Shown: one piece after another, positions 5,919 to 12,416 of the stretch
Layout: every line of letters starts with the position of its first letter
Numbering within the stretch: position 1 is the first letter of the stretch
Assembly (NCBI GenBank): GCA_040081265.1
Contig: JBEBGV010000093.1
Coordinates: forward strand, 1 to 15,642
Length of the DNA stretch: 15,642 nt
Source: JBEBGV01 sp040081265
GTDB taxonomy: Bacteria > Acidobacteriota > Vicinamibacteria > Vicinamibacterales > UBA2999
Direction of reading: 5' to 3'
Position numbers and translations under genes: made by a program
The notes under the pieces: model-generated
Seen by the model: only the letters and a program-made list of their open reading frames with translations
Databases searched by the model: none
What the model was told of the DNA's origin: nothing

Positions 5919-7436
5919 ATGGCAGAGCAGTTCGACATCATCATCATCGGGAGCGGTGCCGGCGGCGGAACGATGGTCTATGCGCTCGCGCACACCGGAG
6001 CGCGGATCCTGCTCATCGAGCGCGGGGATTTCGTGTCCCAGGAGGCAGAGAACTGGAGCCCTGAGGCGGTGTGGAAGTACCGGCGCTATCGACAGAAAGA
6101 CAGCTGGATCGACGACACCGGCCTCCATCGTGAGTTCCTGCCCTACACGCACTACGGTGTGGGTGGGAACACCAAGTTCTGGGGGAGTGCGCTCTTCCGT
6201 TTCCGGCGCGAGGACTTCGAGCAGACTGAACACGCCGACGGCACCTCGCCCGCCTGGCCGATTGGCTACGACGCATTGGCGCCCTACTACGATCGCGCCG
6301 AGCAGATTTATCAGGTGCACGGCCAGCACGGCGTCGATCCCACAGACCCGCCGCGAGGCCCGTACCCGTATCCGGCCGTGGCCCATGCGCCGCGCATGGC
6401 GGAGATCGTGGAGCAGTTGCAGGCCGAAGGCCTGCACCCGTCGGCCTTGCCTCTGGGCCTGCGCGAAGGCTGCGTGCTGTGCAGCACCTGCAATTCGTTT
6501 CCCTGTCAGATCCACGCCAAGAGCGAGGCGGATGTGTGCTGCGTGCGGCCGGCTCTCCAGCAGCCGAACGTGACGCTCTGGACCAACGCGCTCGCCGAGC
6601 GCCTGGTCACCAACGCGCGAGGCGACAGGATCACTGGCATTGACGTCAGACGGGATGGCGTCGAGCAACGAGTGGAGGCGCCGGTGGTGGTGGTGGCCTG
6701 CGGTGCGGTGAACTCGGCAGCGCTGCTGCTGAGGAGCACCTCGGAAACGCACCCGCGTGGCCTCGCCAACTCGTCCGGCCTGGTGGGTGCGCACTACATG
6801 GCCCACCTGGCGACGATGATCAGTGCGTTTGATCGACGTCGGAAGAACGACACCGTGTTCCAGAAGACCGTGGCCATCAACGACTACTATCTGGCGAGCG
6901 GCCGCGCCGGGCGTCCGTTGGGTCAGATTCAGTCACAGGGCAGGACCGACCCGGTCGTGTTGAAGGCCGAGTCGCCGTGGTACGGCAGGTGGATTCCGCT
7001 GCCGGCCTGGAAGTGGTGGGCGGATGGGGCCGTGGACTGGCTGGTCATGTCGGAGGATCTGCCGCACGTCGAGAACCGTGTCAGGGTGGACGCGACCGGC
7101 CGCATTCACCTGCGCTACACCCGGAACAACTCGTCTGCGCACTCAGAACTGGTCGCCGTGACGTCGAGCCTGCTGCATCGCATGGGCTATTTCACCATCA
7201 AGCACTCGCTCGGGACGAGGAACACCACGCACCAGTGCGGGACGCTGCGATTCGGCACCGACCCTCGCACCTCCGTCCTTGACCCGTATTGCCGGACGCA
7301 TGACGTCGAGAACCTGTTCGTCGTCGACGCGTCGTTCTTCCCCTCTTCAGCCGCCGTCAACCCGGGGTTGACCATCATCGCGCAGGCGTTGCGCGTGGCC
7401 GACCACCTCATTGCCACCGACTTGAGGACAGCGTGA
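5919..7436 (+). CDS. GMC family FAD-dependent oxidoreductase with a Cys-rich motif
   Basis: This flavoprotein probably oxidises an alcohol or sugar. The FAD-binding start is IIIIGSGAGGGTM (7-19) with E35 as the ribose ligand. VGGNTKFWGSAL (81-92) is the typical flavin-contact segment. The C-terminal domain has HQCGTLRFG (from H438) and SSAAVNPGLTI (N481), the family's conserved end. C185-x2-C188-x2-C191-x4-C196 followed by C207-C208 is unusual and could bind an iron-sulfur cluster; bacterial FAD glucose dehydrogenase, another GMC member, carries a 3Fe-4S cluster in its catalytic subunit. No signal peptide is present at the chosen ATG 5919, so it is cytosolic unless exported with a partner. 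The VOC gene overlaps its stop by 4 nt, so the two are translationally coupled. Confidence 0.92.
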   Translation: MAEQFDIIIIGSGAGGGTMVYALAHTGARILLIERGDFVSQEAENWSPEAVWKYRRYRQKDSWIDDTGLHREFLPYTHYGVGGNTKFWGSALFRFRREDFEQTEHADGTSPAWPIGYDALAPYYDRAEQIYQVHGQHGVDPTDPPRGPYPYPAVAHAPRMAEIVEQLQAEGLHPSALPLGLREGCVLCSTCNSFPCQIHAKSEADVCCVRPALQQPNVTLWTNALAERLVTNARGDRITGIDVRRDGVEQRVEAPVVVVACGAVNSAALLLRSTSETHPRGLANSSGLVGAHYMAHLATMISAFDRRRKNDTVFQKTVAINDYYLASGRAGRPLGQIQSQGRTDPVVLKAESPWYGRWIPLPAWKWWADGAVDWLVMSEDLPHVENRVRVDATGRIHLRYTRNNSSAHSELVAVTSSLLHRMGYFTIKHSLGTRNTTHQCGTLRFGTDPRTSVLDPYCRTHDVENLFVVDASFFPSSAAVNPGLTIIAQALRVADHLIATDLRTA

Positions 7437-7948
7437 AGGTTCGATCGTTCAGCCATGTCGGGATCACCGTCTCCGACTTCAACCGCTTCGTGCAGTTCTA
7501 CGCCGATGTCTTTGGATGCAGTCTGGTGGGCGTGTCCGACACGCCGCCCGACCGCGTGAGGTCGTTCTTCGGCGTGGACGGTCCGTCTCCACAGTGCAAG
7601 ATCGGCTGGGTGAGGGTGCCGGGTGGCGCGATTCTCGAGATCTTCGAGTTCGACCCACGTCTGGCGGCGGCTCCCATCCCGTGGAACCGCGTCGGGCTTA
7701 CGCACTTCTCGTTCAACGTTCGGAACACGCAGCGCTGGTACGACTATCTGGTCAGCAAGGGCGTGGAGGTCGTCAGCAGGCCCGAACGCTCACCGCGCGG
7801 CCACACGTTCTTCTTTGCGAAGGACTTCGACGGCAACCTGATCGAGATGATCGACCTCGGCTACATGCACTACGTGCTCGGGTGGGGCGGGGCGCTCGGC
7901 GGCTGGCTGTTCCGCCGCGGGATGTACCAGAAGTATTACGAAAAGTGA
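7433..7948 (+). CDS. VOC (glyoxalase/dioxygenase fold) family protein
   Basis: This 171-residue protein has two betaalphabetabetabeta modules of the vicinal-oxygen-chelate fold, which binds a metal and acts as lyase, isomerase, epimerase or dioxygenase. Likely metal ligands are H8 (SFSHVGITVSD), E69 (ILEIFEF), H91 (GLTHFSFNV) and E138 (NLIEMIDLG), in the usual order. The start is GTG 7433 and overlaps the GMC stop (GTGA), so expression should be coupled. A basic, aromatic tail (RRGMYQKYYEK) follows the fold. It is the last gene of the ROK-SulP-Gfo-GMC-VOC run. The natural partner for a sugar oxidoreductase pair might be an epimerase or isomerase, but that is a guess. Confidence 0.9.
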   Translation: MKVRSFSHVGITVSDFNRFVQFYADVFGCSLVGVSDTPPDRVRSFFGVDGPSPQCKIGWVRVPGGAILEIFEFDPRLAAAPIPWNRVGLTHFSFNVRNTQRWYDYLVSKGVEVVSRPERSPRGHTFFFAKDFDGNLIEMIDLGYMHYVLGWGGALGGWLFRRGMYQKYYEK

Positions 7949-7960
7949 TCGTAGGGTCAC

Positions 7961-7985
7961 GCCGGGTCCTGCGGACCCGGCCTAC
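7961..7985 (-). repeat. REP-like element F1 (left half of an inverted doublet)
   Basis: GCCGGGTCC (7961-7969), loop TGC and GGACCCGGC (7973-7981) are followed by CTAC (7982-7985), which is the GTAG foot read on the minus strand. The 25 bases differ from element G1 (10466-10490) at one position. It lies 12 nt after the VOC stop. Confidence 0.87.
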
Positions 7986-8000
7986 AACACGTTGGTGTAC

Positions 8001-8025
8001 GTAGGGCGGGTCGGAACGACCCGCC
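8001..8025 (+). repeat. REP-like element F2 (right half of an inverted doublet)
   Basis: GTAC (7997-8000) and GTAG (8001-8004) precede GGCGGGTCG (8005-8013), loop GAA and CGACCCGCC (8017-8025). Its foot faces that of F1 across about 15 bases, giving a REPIN-like pair between the convergent VOC and radical SAM genes. Confidence 0.87.
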
Positions 8026-8038
8026 GAAACACCCGCCG

Positions 8039-9073
8039 CTACGTAATCTCGGGCTGCGCCACCGACGGACGCGTGCCGTTGCGGCCGCCGCGAAGCTTCG
8101 CCGCCACCTTGCCCACCGCCAGCGACGCGTAGAAGATCTTGCCGACCGGGATGCCGCCCGGGAGACGATGGCGCCCGAGGGATTCGAGGCCCGCCGAGGC
8201 GATGCAGCCGCAGTTGGTGCAGTCGGGGTTGCCACCGAACTGGCACGGCGTGATGCGTCGTTCGAGGTCCGACGAGAAGCACTCGGTCGTCTGCGCGAAG
8301 ATGCAGTCGTCGGGACTGGCCGGCGGATTGGCGTAGACGTTCAGCATCCCGTCGAGCATCTGCAGCTTCGAATACCTCTTCCGATTGGCGCGCAGCCACC
8401 CGACCACTTTCTCCCGGTCACCCCTGGTGAGCCGCTCGTCCGAAATCTCACCCTTCTGCGGCGTATAGAGGCTCATCCAGATCAGGCGGGTGTTGGGATT
8501 GGCCTGCCACGTCTCGATGAACTCCTGCAGATACCCATCGCGACGCACCTGCTGGCGCGTGACCGTGCAGTGCACGGTGATCTGGTGACCGACGATGTGC
8601 TTGAGGATGCGGTCGTAGGTGGCTGGGGTTCGTCGGACGTCGTGTTCCGGCTGGAGACCATCGATCGAGACGACCACCTGCAGGCGGGGGAGCCCGATCC
8701 ACTCTGACGGGATGGGACGCACCGCGCTCGTGACCACCTGCGTGTGCACGCCACGCTCGGCCAACATCGGGAGAATCGTGTTCAGCTCGCGGTAGCGCAC
8801 GAGCGGTTCGCCGCCGACGATCGAGACGTGCAGCGGGTTGTGCTGATCGATGAGATCCATGAAGCGCGACACCAGCTCGTCGCCCTTGTAGTCGGCCAGG
8901 CCACGAAGCGTGACGCCGCCACCGAGGTGCTCGTCACCGTACGCATAGCAGCCCGGGCATCGAAGCGGACACTCGCGCGTGATTTCGACCGAAATGTTCG
9001 GGCGATGGCCCGTAAGGATCCGTCCCCACGCACTCATCACGTCGCGGGCAGTGACGCCAGTCTGCTCGGCCAT
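8039..9073 (-). CDS. Radical SAM protein with SPASM-like C-terminal Cys cluster
   Basis: This is a 344-residue S-adenosylmethionine radical enzyme. The cluster motif C35-x3-C39-x2-C42 is in TRECPLRCPGCYAYG, the SAM-binding GGEP is at 87-90, and VVVSIDG follows at 133-139. The C-terminal part holds C257, C265, C277, C285, C288 and C290, with a CTNCGC core, which suggests one auxiliary iron-sulfur cluster as in SPASM or twitch enzymes. The substrate is unknown. Such enzymes often modify peptides, but no small precursor peptide gene is visible beside it. The stop codon TAG (8041-8039) lies in a CTACGTA sequence like the foot of the adjoining repeats. The start ATG 9073 is 41 nt from the divergent SET gene start. 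The tail of about 50 residues after C290 is basic and probably disordered at its end. Confidence 0.9.
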   Translation of the reverse strand: MAEQTGVTARDVMSAWGRILTGHRPNISVEITRECPLRCPGCYAYGDEHLGGGVTLRGLADYKGDELVSRFMDLIDQHNPLHVSIVGGEPLVRYRELNTILPMLAERGVHTQVVTSAVRPIPSEWIGLPRLQVVVSIDGLQPEHDVRRTPATYDRILKHIVGHQITVHCTVTRQQVRRDGYLQEFIETWQANPNTRLIWMSLYTPQKGEISDERLTRGDREKVVGWLRANRKRYSKLQMLDGMLNVYANPPASPDDCIFAQTTECFSSDLERRITPCQFGGNPDCTNCGCIASAGLESLGRHRLPGGIPVGKIFYASLAVGKVAAKLRGGRNGTRPSVAQPEIT

Positions 9074-9114
9074 AGGTGTTCGTATTATGAACGCATTTGC
9101 TATCCTGTGAGCTG
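9074..9114. promoter_or_regulatory. Divergent promoter region between the radical SAM and SET genes
   Basis: The 41-nt gap must carry both promoters. On the plus strand TATCCT (9101-9106) is 8 nt before the SET ATG. On the minus strand CATAAT (9089-9084) is 10 nt before the radical SAM ATG. Both messages would have nearly no leader. A near-perfect inverted repeat GTTCGTA-T-TATGAAC (9078-9092, one mismatch) covers the minus-strand -10 and could be an operator for a shared regulator. The -35 regions are weak. Confidence 0.45.
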
Positions 9115-9531
9115 ATGCCTCGTCGTACCAGCCTCCCGAAGATCGTCCGCCGTCGCTCCAAGGTTCACGGATATGGCGTGTTTGCCCTGGAGCCCATCAC
9201 CAAGAACACCCGCATCGTCGACTACGACGGTGAAATCATCGACCACAAGGAAAGCTACAAGCGCGAAACCAAATACCTGAAGCGGGGCGAGATCTGGTGT
9301 TTCACCGTGAATCGTCGAACGGTCCGGGACGCGCACGTGGGCGGTAACGTCGCCCGCTTCATCAACCACGCCTGCAAGCCCAATTGCTACAGCCAGATCG
9401 TGGGCAGGACCATCTGGATCCGGGCTGGAAGGAACATCGCCAAGGGCGAGGAATTGAGCTACGACTACTACACCGACGGTGAGAAGATCATCCAGTGCAA
9501 ATGCCGCCCCGGCTGCAAGCGGATGCTGTGA
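9115..9531 (+). CDS. Small SET domain protein-lysine methyltransferase with post-SET motif
   Basis: This 138-residue protein is almost only a SET domain, which transfers methyl from S-adenosylmethionine to a protein lysine. Signature pieces are HGYGVFA (18-24), the SAM- and lysine-channel motif NVARFINHACKPNC (78-91), ELSYDYY (113-119) and a post-SET Zn motif C128-x-C130-x3-C134, which together with C91 of the N-H-x-C-x-P-N-C motif would bind zinc as in eukaryotic enzymes. ATG 9115 is chosen; an in-frame TTG at 9097 adds only six residues. The N-terminus is basic (RRTSLPKIVRRRSK). Bacterial SET proteins of this type are known in Chlamydia and others, with histone-like or ribosomal proteins as targets; the target here is unknown. 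SpoIID begins 10 nt downstream, and their coexpression is likely. Confidence 0.92.
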   Translation: MPRRTSLPKIVRRRSKVHGYGVFALEPITKNTRIVDYDGEIIDHKESYKRETKYLKRGEIWCFTVNRRTVRDAHVGGNVARFINHACKPNCYSQIVGRTIWIRAGRNIAKGEELSYDYYTDGEKIIQCKCRPGCKRML

Positions 9532-9541
9532 GGCTGCCCGC

Positions 9542-10462
9542 ATGACCCTGCTGTCGTCTCGGCGAGGTGTGCTGGCCGCCCTCGGCGCGCTGGCATTTCG
9601 AGCCCTCGGGGGCAGGGCCGACGCCCAGGACGAGGTGACAGACATCGACCTCGAGCGCGGGAGCGTTGGTCGTTCCATTCGCATCGGCACGCCGGCAACG
9701 GGAGCCGTGGCCATCATGCCGCTCGAGGTGTATGTCGCACGGGTGCTGGCGGCCGAGAGCGACCCTCGGGCGCTCGACGCGGCCCGCGAGGCGCTGGCCG
9801 TCGCCATCCGCACCTACGCGCTGGTGAACGAGGGGCGACATAGCCGTGACGGCTACGACCTGTGCGACAACGTCCATTGCCAGGTGGTTCGCGGCTCGAA
9901 TCCCCTGACCAGGCGCCTGACCCAGAACACGGCTATGCAGGTGCTCACCTTCGAAGGACGTCCCGCGCAGCTCTACTACTCGGCCTCGTGCGGCGGTCGC
10001 TCGGAGCGCGCCATCGACGTGTGGCCGGGCGTCAACTATCCGTACCTGCAGTCTCGGGTCGACGCGGTGCACGAGGACGAGCAGCCGTGGACCTTTGACC
10101 TTCCCCTGGCCGAAGCCAATGCCGTTCTCATCCGGGCGGGCTTCGAGGGGGAACTGGCCGGCGTCACTGTCGGAGGCTGGACGTCGTCGGGCCGCGTGGC
10201 GACGTTGCGCCTGGCGGGCCTCGAACCCGGCGTCATCGACGGGAATCAGTTCCGTCTCGCGGTGGGATCAACGCGCCTGCGCAGCACGGCGTTTGGCATG
10301 ATCACCGAGGGCGACACGCTCCGCTTCGCCGGACGTGGCTATGGACACGGCGTCGGCATGTGCGTGATTGGCGCGGGCAAGCGCGCGATGCGAGGCGAGT
10401 CGGCGCGCGAGATCCTCACGCAGTACTATCCCGGCCTCGAACTGGTCCGCCTGCGCGCGTGA
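9542..10462 (+). CDS. SpoIID/LytB domain protein, Tat-exported
   Basis: This 306-residue secreted protein belongs to the SpoIID family, whose type member is a lytic transglycosylase that cleaves glycan strands of peptidoglycan. The signal sequence (1-29) begins with SSRRGVLAALG, a twin-arginine motif, and ends in ADA. The family segments are MPLEVYVARVLAAES, AVAIRTYAL, YYSASCGGRSE, and the C-terminal FAGRGYGHGVGMC with the conserved GHGVGM. The start ATG 9542 has GAGG (9530-9533) 8 nt upstream, overlapping the SET stop; the longer open frame to 9479 is rejected. Acidobacteria do not make endospores, so the role is probably cell-wall remodelling. Two internal Cys pairs may form disulfides in the periplasm. 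Confidence 0.93.
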   Translation: MTLLSSRRGVLAALGALAFRALGGRADAQDEVTDIDLERGSVGRSIRIGTPATGAVAIMPLEVYVARVLAAESDPRALDAAREALAVAIRTYALVNEGRHSRDGYDLCDNVHCQVVRGSNPLTRRLTQNTAMQVLTFEGRPAQLYYSASCGGRSERAIDVWPGVNYPYLQSRVDAVHEDEQPWTFDLPLAEANAVLIRAGFEGELAGVTVGGWTSSGRVATLRLAGLEPGVIDGNQFRLAVGSTRLRSTAFGMITEGDTLRFAGRGYGHGVGMCVIGAGKRAMRGESAREILTQYYPGLELVRLRA

Positions 10463-10465
10463 GTT

Positions 10466-10490
10466 GCCGGGTCCTTCGGACCCGGCCTAC
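10466..10490 (-). repeat. REP-like element G1 (left half of a second inverted doublet)
   Basis: GCCGGGTCC (10466-10474), loop TTC and GGACCCGGC (10478-10486) are followed by CTAC (10487-10490). It starts 3 nt after the SpoIID stop and is a one-base variant of F1. Confidence 0.87.
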
Positions 10491-10509
10491 ATCCCATCAC
10501 TGACGGTAC

Positions 10510-10534
10510 GTGGGGCGGGTCCGCAGGACCCGCC
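10510..10534 (+). repeat. REP-like element G2 (right half of the second inverted doublet)
   Basis: GTAC (10506-10509) and the variant foot GTGG (10510-10513) precede GGCGGGTCC (10514-10522), loop GCA and GGACCCGCC (10526-10534). Together with G1 it forms an inverted pair with a 19-base spacer between the convergent SpoIID and SGNH genes. Confidence 0.87.
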
Positions 10535-10555
10535 GTTACCCGCAGGACCCGCCGT
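10521..10555. repeat. Tandem duplication of the right half of element G2
   Basis: CCGCAGGACCCGCCGT occurs at 10521-10536 and again at 10540-10555, a 19-base period. The second copy has no left arm, so it is a half-element, perhaps from replication slippage at the hairpin. Confidence 0.8.
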
Positions 10556-10561
10556 GGGGCG

Positions 10562-11395
10562 TCACTTCCGGGCCGCGACATCCCACGCCAGACTCTGCAA
10601 CCGCTTCGCTAACGCCGGCTCGAGGCTGACGAGCGTGGTCGTCTGGTCCTGGTCGATACCCTGACGCGCGCGCGAATACGGGTGACCATCGATTTTCGCG
10701 GCCGCCCCGCGCGGATCGCGGCCGGTGATCGTCGCGTAGAGCACGCAGGCTGTCAGGTATGTTCCCGTCGGGTTGGGATGCGAGCCGTCGGCGACGTGCA
10801 GGCTGAGCGTTGGCCAGAGGCGCCGGGCTTCCTGCCACGCCAGCCCGGCCGGCGACACGGTGACGCCAAGCTCCTGGCCGATCGACTCGTAGGCGCTGGT
10901 CAGCAGCGCCTGATCGTCGGGACGTGAGAGCCGCGCCCAGGTCATCAGCAGCAGCGGAGTTGAACCGCCTGCCCGGATCCGCGGCACGAACTTCCTGACC
11001 GACTCATGGAAGAGTCCGGGCGGCGACAGTGCCCCGTTGCCCACCTCGGTTCCGGCGCCGAGCGCGCTCTGTTCCTGCAGGACCACGAAGTCCCACTTCT
11101 GACGGTCAATCTCGGCCGCCGCCTTGCCCGCAGCCCAGTACCACTGCAGTGTCATCCCGCCGGTGGCAAACATCGTTGGTTCGATGGACGGACCCCTGGG
11201 AAGGGAGGTGGCGATGCCCGCGACCACCTCGGGCAGATTATTAAAAAACGTAAAGCTGTTCCCGACAAACAGCACCTGAAGGGGGGCTTTGGGCGCCTGA
11301 GCAGAGGTGGGCGTCAGCCCCAGCCAGAGGGCCAGGGCTACGACGCCGACGACCGCGGGGAGGCGGTGGAGAAACCGGCTGGGCATTGGCGGCAT
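10562..11395 (-). CDS. Secreted SGNH-hydrolase-like protein
   Basis: This 277-residue protein starts with a signal peptide (about 1-33: basic RFLHR, hydrophobic core, SAQA). The mature part begins LQVLFVGNSFTF, with S47 in the GNSFT block where GDSL/SGNH esterases have the nucleophile. It ends with DGSHPNPTG (203-211), giving the D203/H206 pair of the catalytic DxxH. VVLQEQS (104-110) fits the middle block region. Such enzymes cleave esters, for example acetyl groups on carbohydrates or lipids. The start ATG 11395 is chosen; ATG 11386 in the same frame loses only three residues. The gene is alone on the minus strand, bounded by repeats on both sides. Substrate unknown. Confidence 0.85.
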   Translation of the reverse strand: MPPMPSRFLHRLPAVVGVVALALWLGLTPTSAQAPKAPLQVLFVGNSFTFFNNLPEVVAGIATSLPRGPSIEPTMFATGGMTLQWYWAAGKAAAEIDRQKWDFVVLQEQSALGAGTEVGNGALSPPGLFHESVRKFVPRIRAGGSTPLLLMTWARLSRPDDQALLTSAYESIGQELGVTVSPAGLAWQEARRLWPTLSLHVADGSHPNPTGTYLTACVLYATITGRDPRGAAAKIDGHPYSRARQGIDQDQTTTLVSLEPALAKRLQSLAWDVAARK

Positions 11396-11405
11396 CCTAC
11401 TGTAC

Positions 11406-11430
11406 GTAGGGCGGGTCCGCGGGACCCGCC
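11406..11430 (+). repeat. REP-like element H
   Basis: GTAC (11402-11405) and GTAG (11406-11409) precede GGCGGGTCC (11410-11418), loop GCG and GGACCCGCC (11422-11430). It lies in the 67-nt gap between the divergent SGNH and msrP genes, directly upstream of the msrP -10. Confidence 0.88.
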
Positions 11431-11450
11431 GTCTAGGTCCGCCAAACCCC

Positions 11451-11456
11451 TATAAT
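11451..11456 (+). promoter_or_regulatory. Consensus -10 box (TATAAT) of msrPQ
   Basis: A perfect TATAAT ends 6 nt before ATG 11463, so transcription would start at or within a base of the initiation codon. No ribosome-binding site is present and no clear -35 is seen. This predicts a leaderless msrPQ transcript. Confidence 0.65.
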
Positions 11457-11462
11457 GACGTC

Positions 11463-12416
11463 ATGCTGATCAAGAAGGCTCAAGATCTCCGGTACTCGGA
11501 CATCACTCCGGAATCCGTCTATAACGGACGCCGGGACTTCCTTCGCATCGCGGCCGCGGCCTCGGTTGGTATCGCAGCCGGCATTGGCGGCGTCCAGACC
11601 GTGGAGGCGCAGGGAACCCTGCCCGCCATCCCGAACGTGAAGAAGAGCCCTTTCAGCACCACCGAGAAGCTGACCGCCTACAGCGACTTCACCACCTACA
11701 ACAATTTCTACGAGTTCGGCACCGACAAGGACGAACCCGCGGTCCTCGCCAAGCGCTTCAAGACGCGCCCCTGGAAGATCGCCATCGAGGGACACGTCGC
11801 CAAGCCGGGCAGCTACGACATCGACGACTTCATCAAGGGCTACGCGCTCGAAGAACGCATCTACCGTCACCGGTGCGTGGAGACGTGGTCGGCGGTGGTG
11901 CCGTGGATCGGGCTTCCGCTCGCTGATCTGGTCAAGAAGGTCGAGCCGACCTCTGCAGCGAAGTACCTCGAGTTCGTGACGCTTTACGATCCCGCGCAGA
12001 TGCCGGGCGTGCGCAGCCCCATCCTCCAGTGGCCGTACATCGAGGGACTGCGGCTTGACGAAGCGAAGAACCCCCTCGCGCTTCTCGCCGTCGGACTCTA
12101 CGGGCAGATCCTGCCGAACCAGAACGGCGCACCGATTCGGCTGGTCGTGCCGTGGAAGTACGGTTTCAAGGGCGGGAAGTCGCTCGTCAAGATTCGCTTC
12201 GTGGACTCGGCGCCGCGCACGGCGTGGATGGTGCAGGCCCCGCGTGAGTACGGCTTCTACGCGAACGTGAACCCGACCGTCGACCATCCGCGCTGGAGCC
12301 AGGCGCGCGAGCACCGCCTCGGCGAGTTCCTGCCGCGCAAGACGCTGCCGTTCAACGGCTATGCCGACCAGGTGGCAAGCCTCTACACAGGCATGGACCT
12401 GCGCCGCAATTTTTGA
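11463..12416 (+). CDS. msrP: Protein-methionine-sulfoxide reductase catalytic subunit MsrP (YedY)
   Basis: This periplasmic molybdenum enzyme repairs oxidised methionines in envelope proteins. The 317 residues include a twin-arginine signal (NGRRDFLRIAAAASVG, RR at 23-24), the sulfite-oxidase-like Mo-cofactor domain, and C138 in RHRCVETWS, the Mo ligand. Family segments such as WKIAIEGHV, PWIGLPLADL, LPNQNGAPIRLVVPWKYGFK and the C-terminal NGYADQVASLYTGMDLRRNF are all present. The start is ATG 11463, just downstream of a TATAAT box; the frame is open further left, but that part covers the promoter and repeat. Electrons come from MsrQ, whose gene overlaps the stop by 4 nt. Confidence 0.96.
   Translation: MLIKKAQDLRYSDITPESVYNGRRDFLRIAAAASVGIAAGIGGVQTVEAQGTLPAIPNVKKSPFSTTEKLTAYSDFTTYNNFYEFGTDKDEPAVLAKRFKTRPWKIAIEGHVAKPGSYDIDDFIKGYALEERIYRHRCVETWSAVVPWIGLPLADLVKKVEPTSAAKYLEFVTLYDPAQMPGVRSPILQWPYIEGLRLDEAKNPLALLAVGLYGQILPNQNGAPIRLVVPWKYGFKGGKSLVKIRFVDSAPRTAWMVQAPREYGFYANVNPTVDHPRWSQAREHRLGEFLPRKTLPFNGYADQVASLYTGMDLRRNF

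Noticed and set aside
3226..5919. An 897-codon open frame on the minus strand opposite SulP and the Gfo/Idh gene
   Set aside because: It is rich in Arg, His, Gln and Asp with no domain signature. It mirrors two well-recognised genes and is an antisense shadow of high-GC codon usage.
9479..9541. Upstream extension of the SpoIID gene into the SET gene
   Set aside because: A Tat signal and a ribosome site at the proper distance mark ATG 9542 as the start.
11307..11462. Upstream extension of msrP
   Set aside because: It runs over the SGNH signal peptide, the REP element and the TATAAT box. The Tat signal is already complete from ATG 11463.
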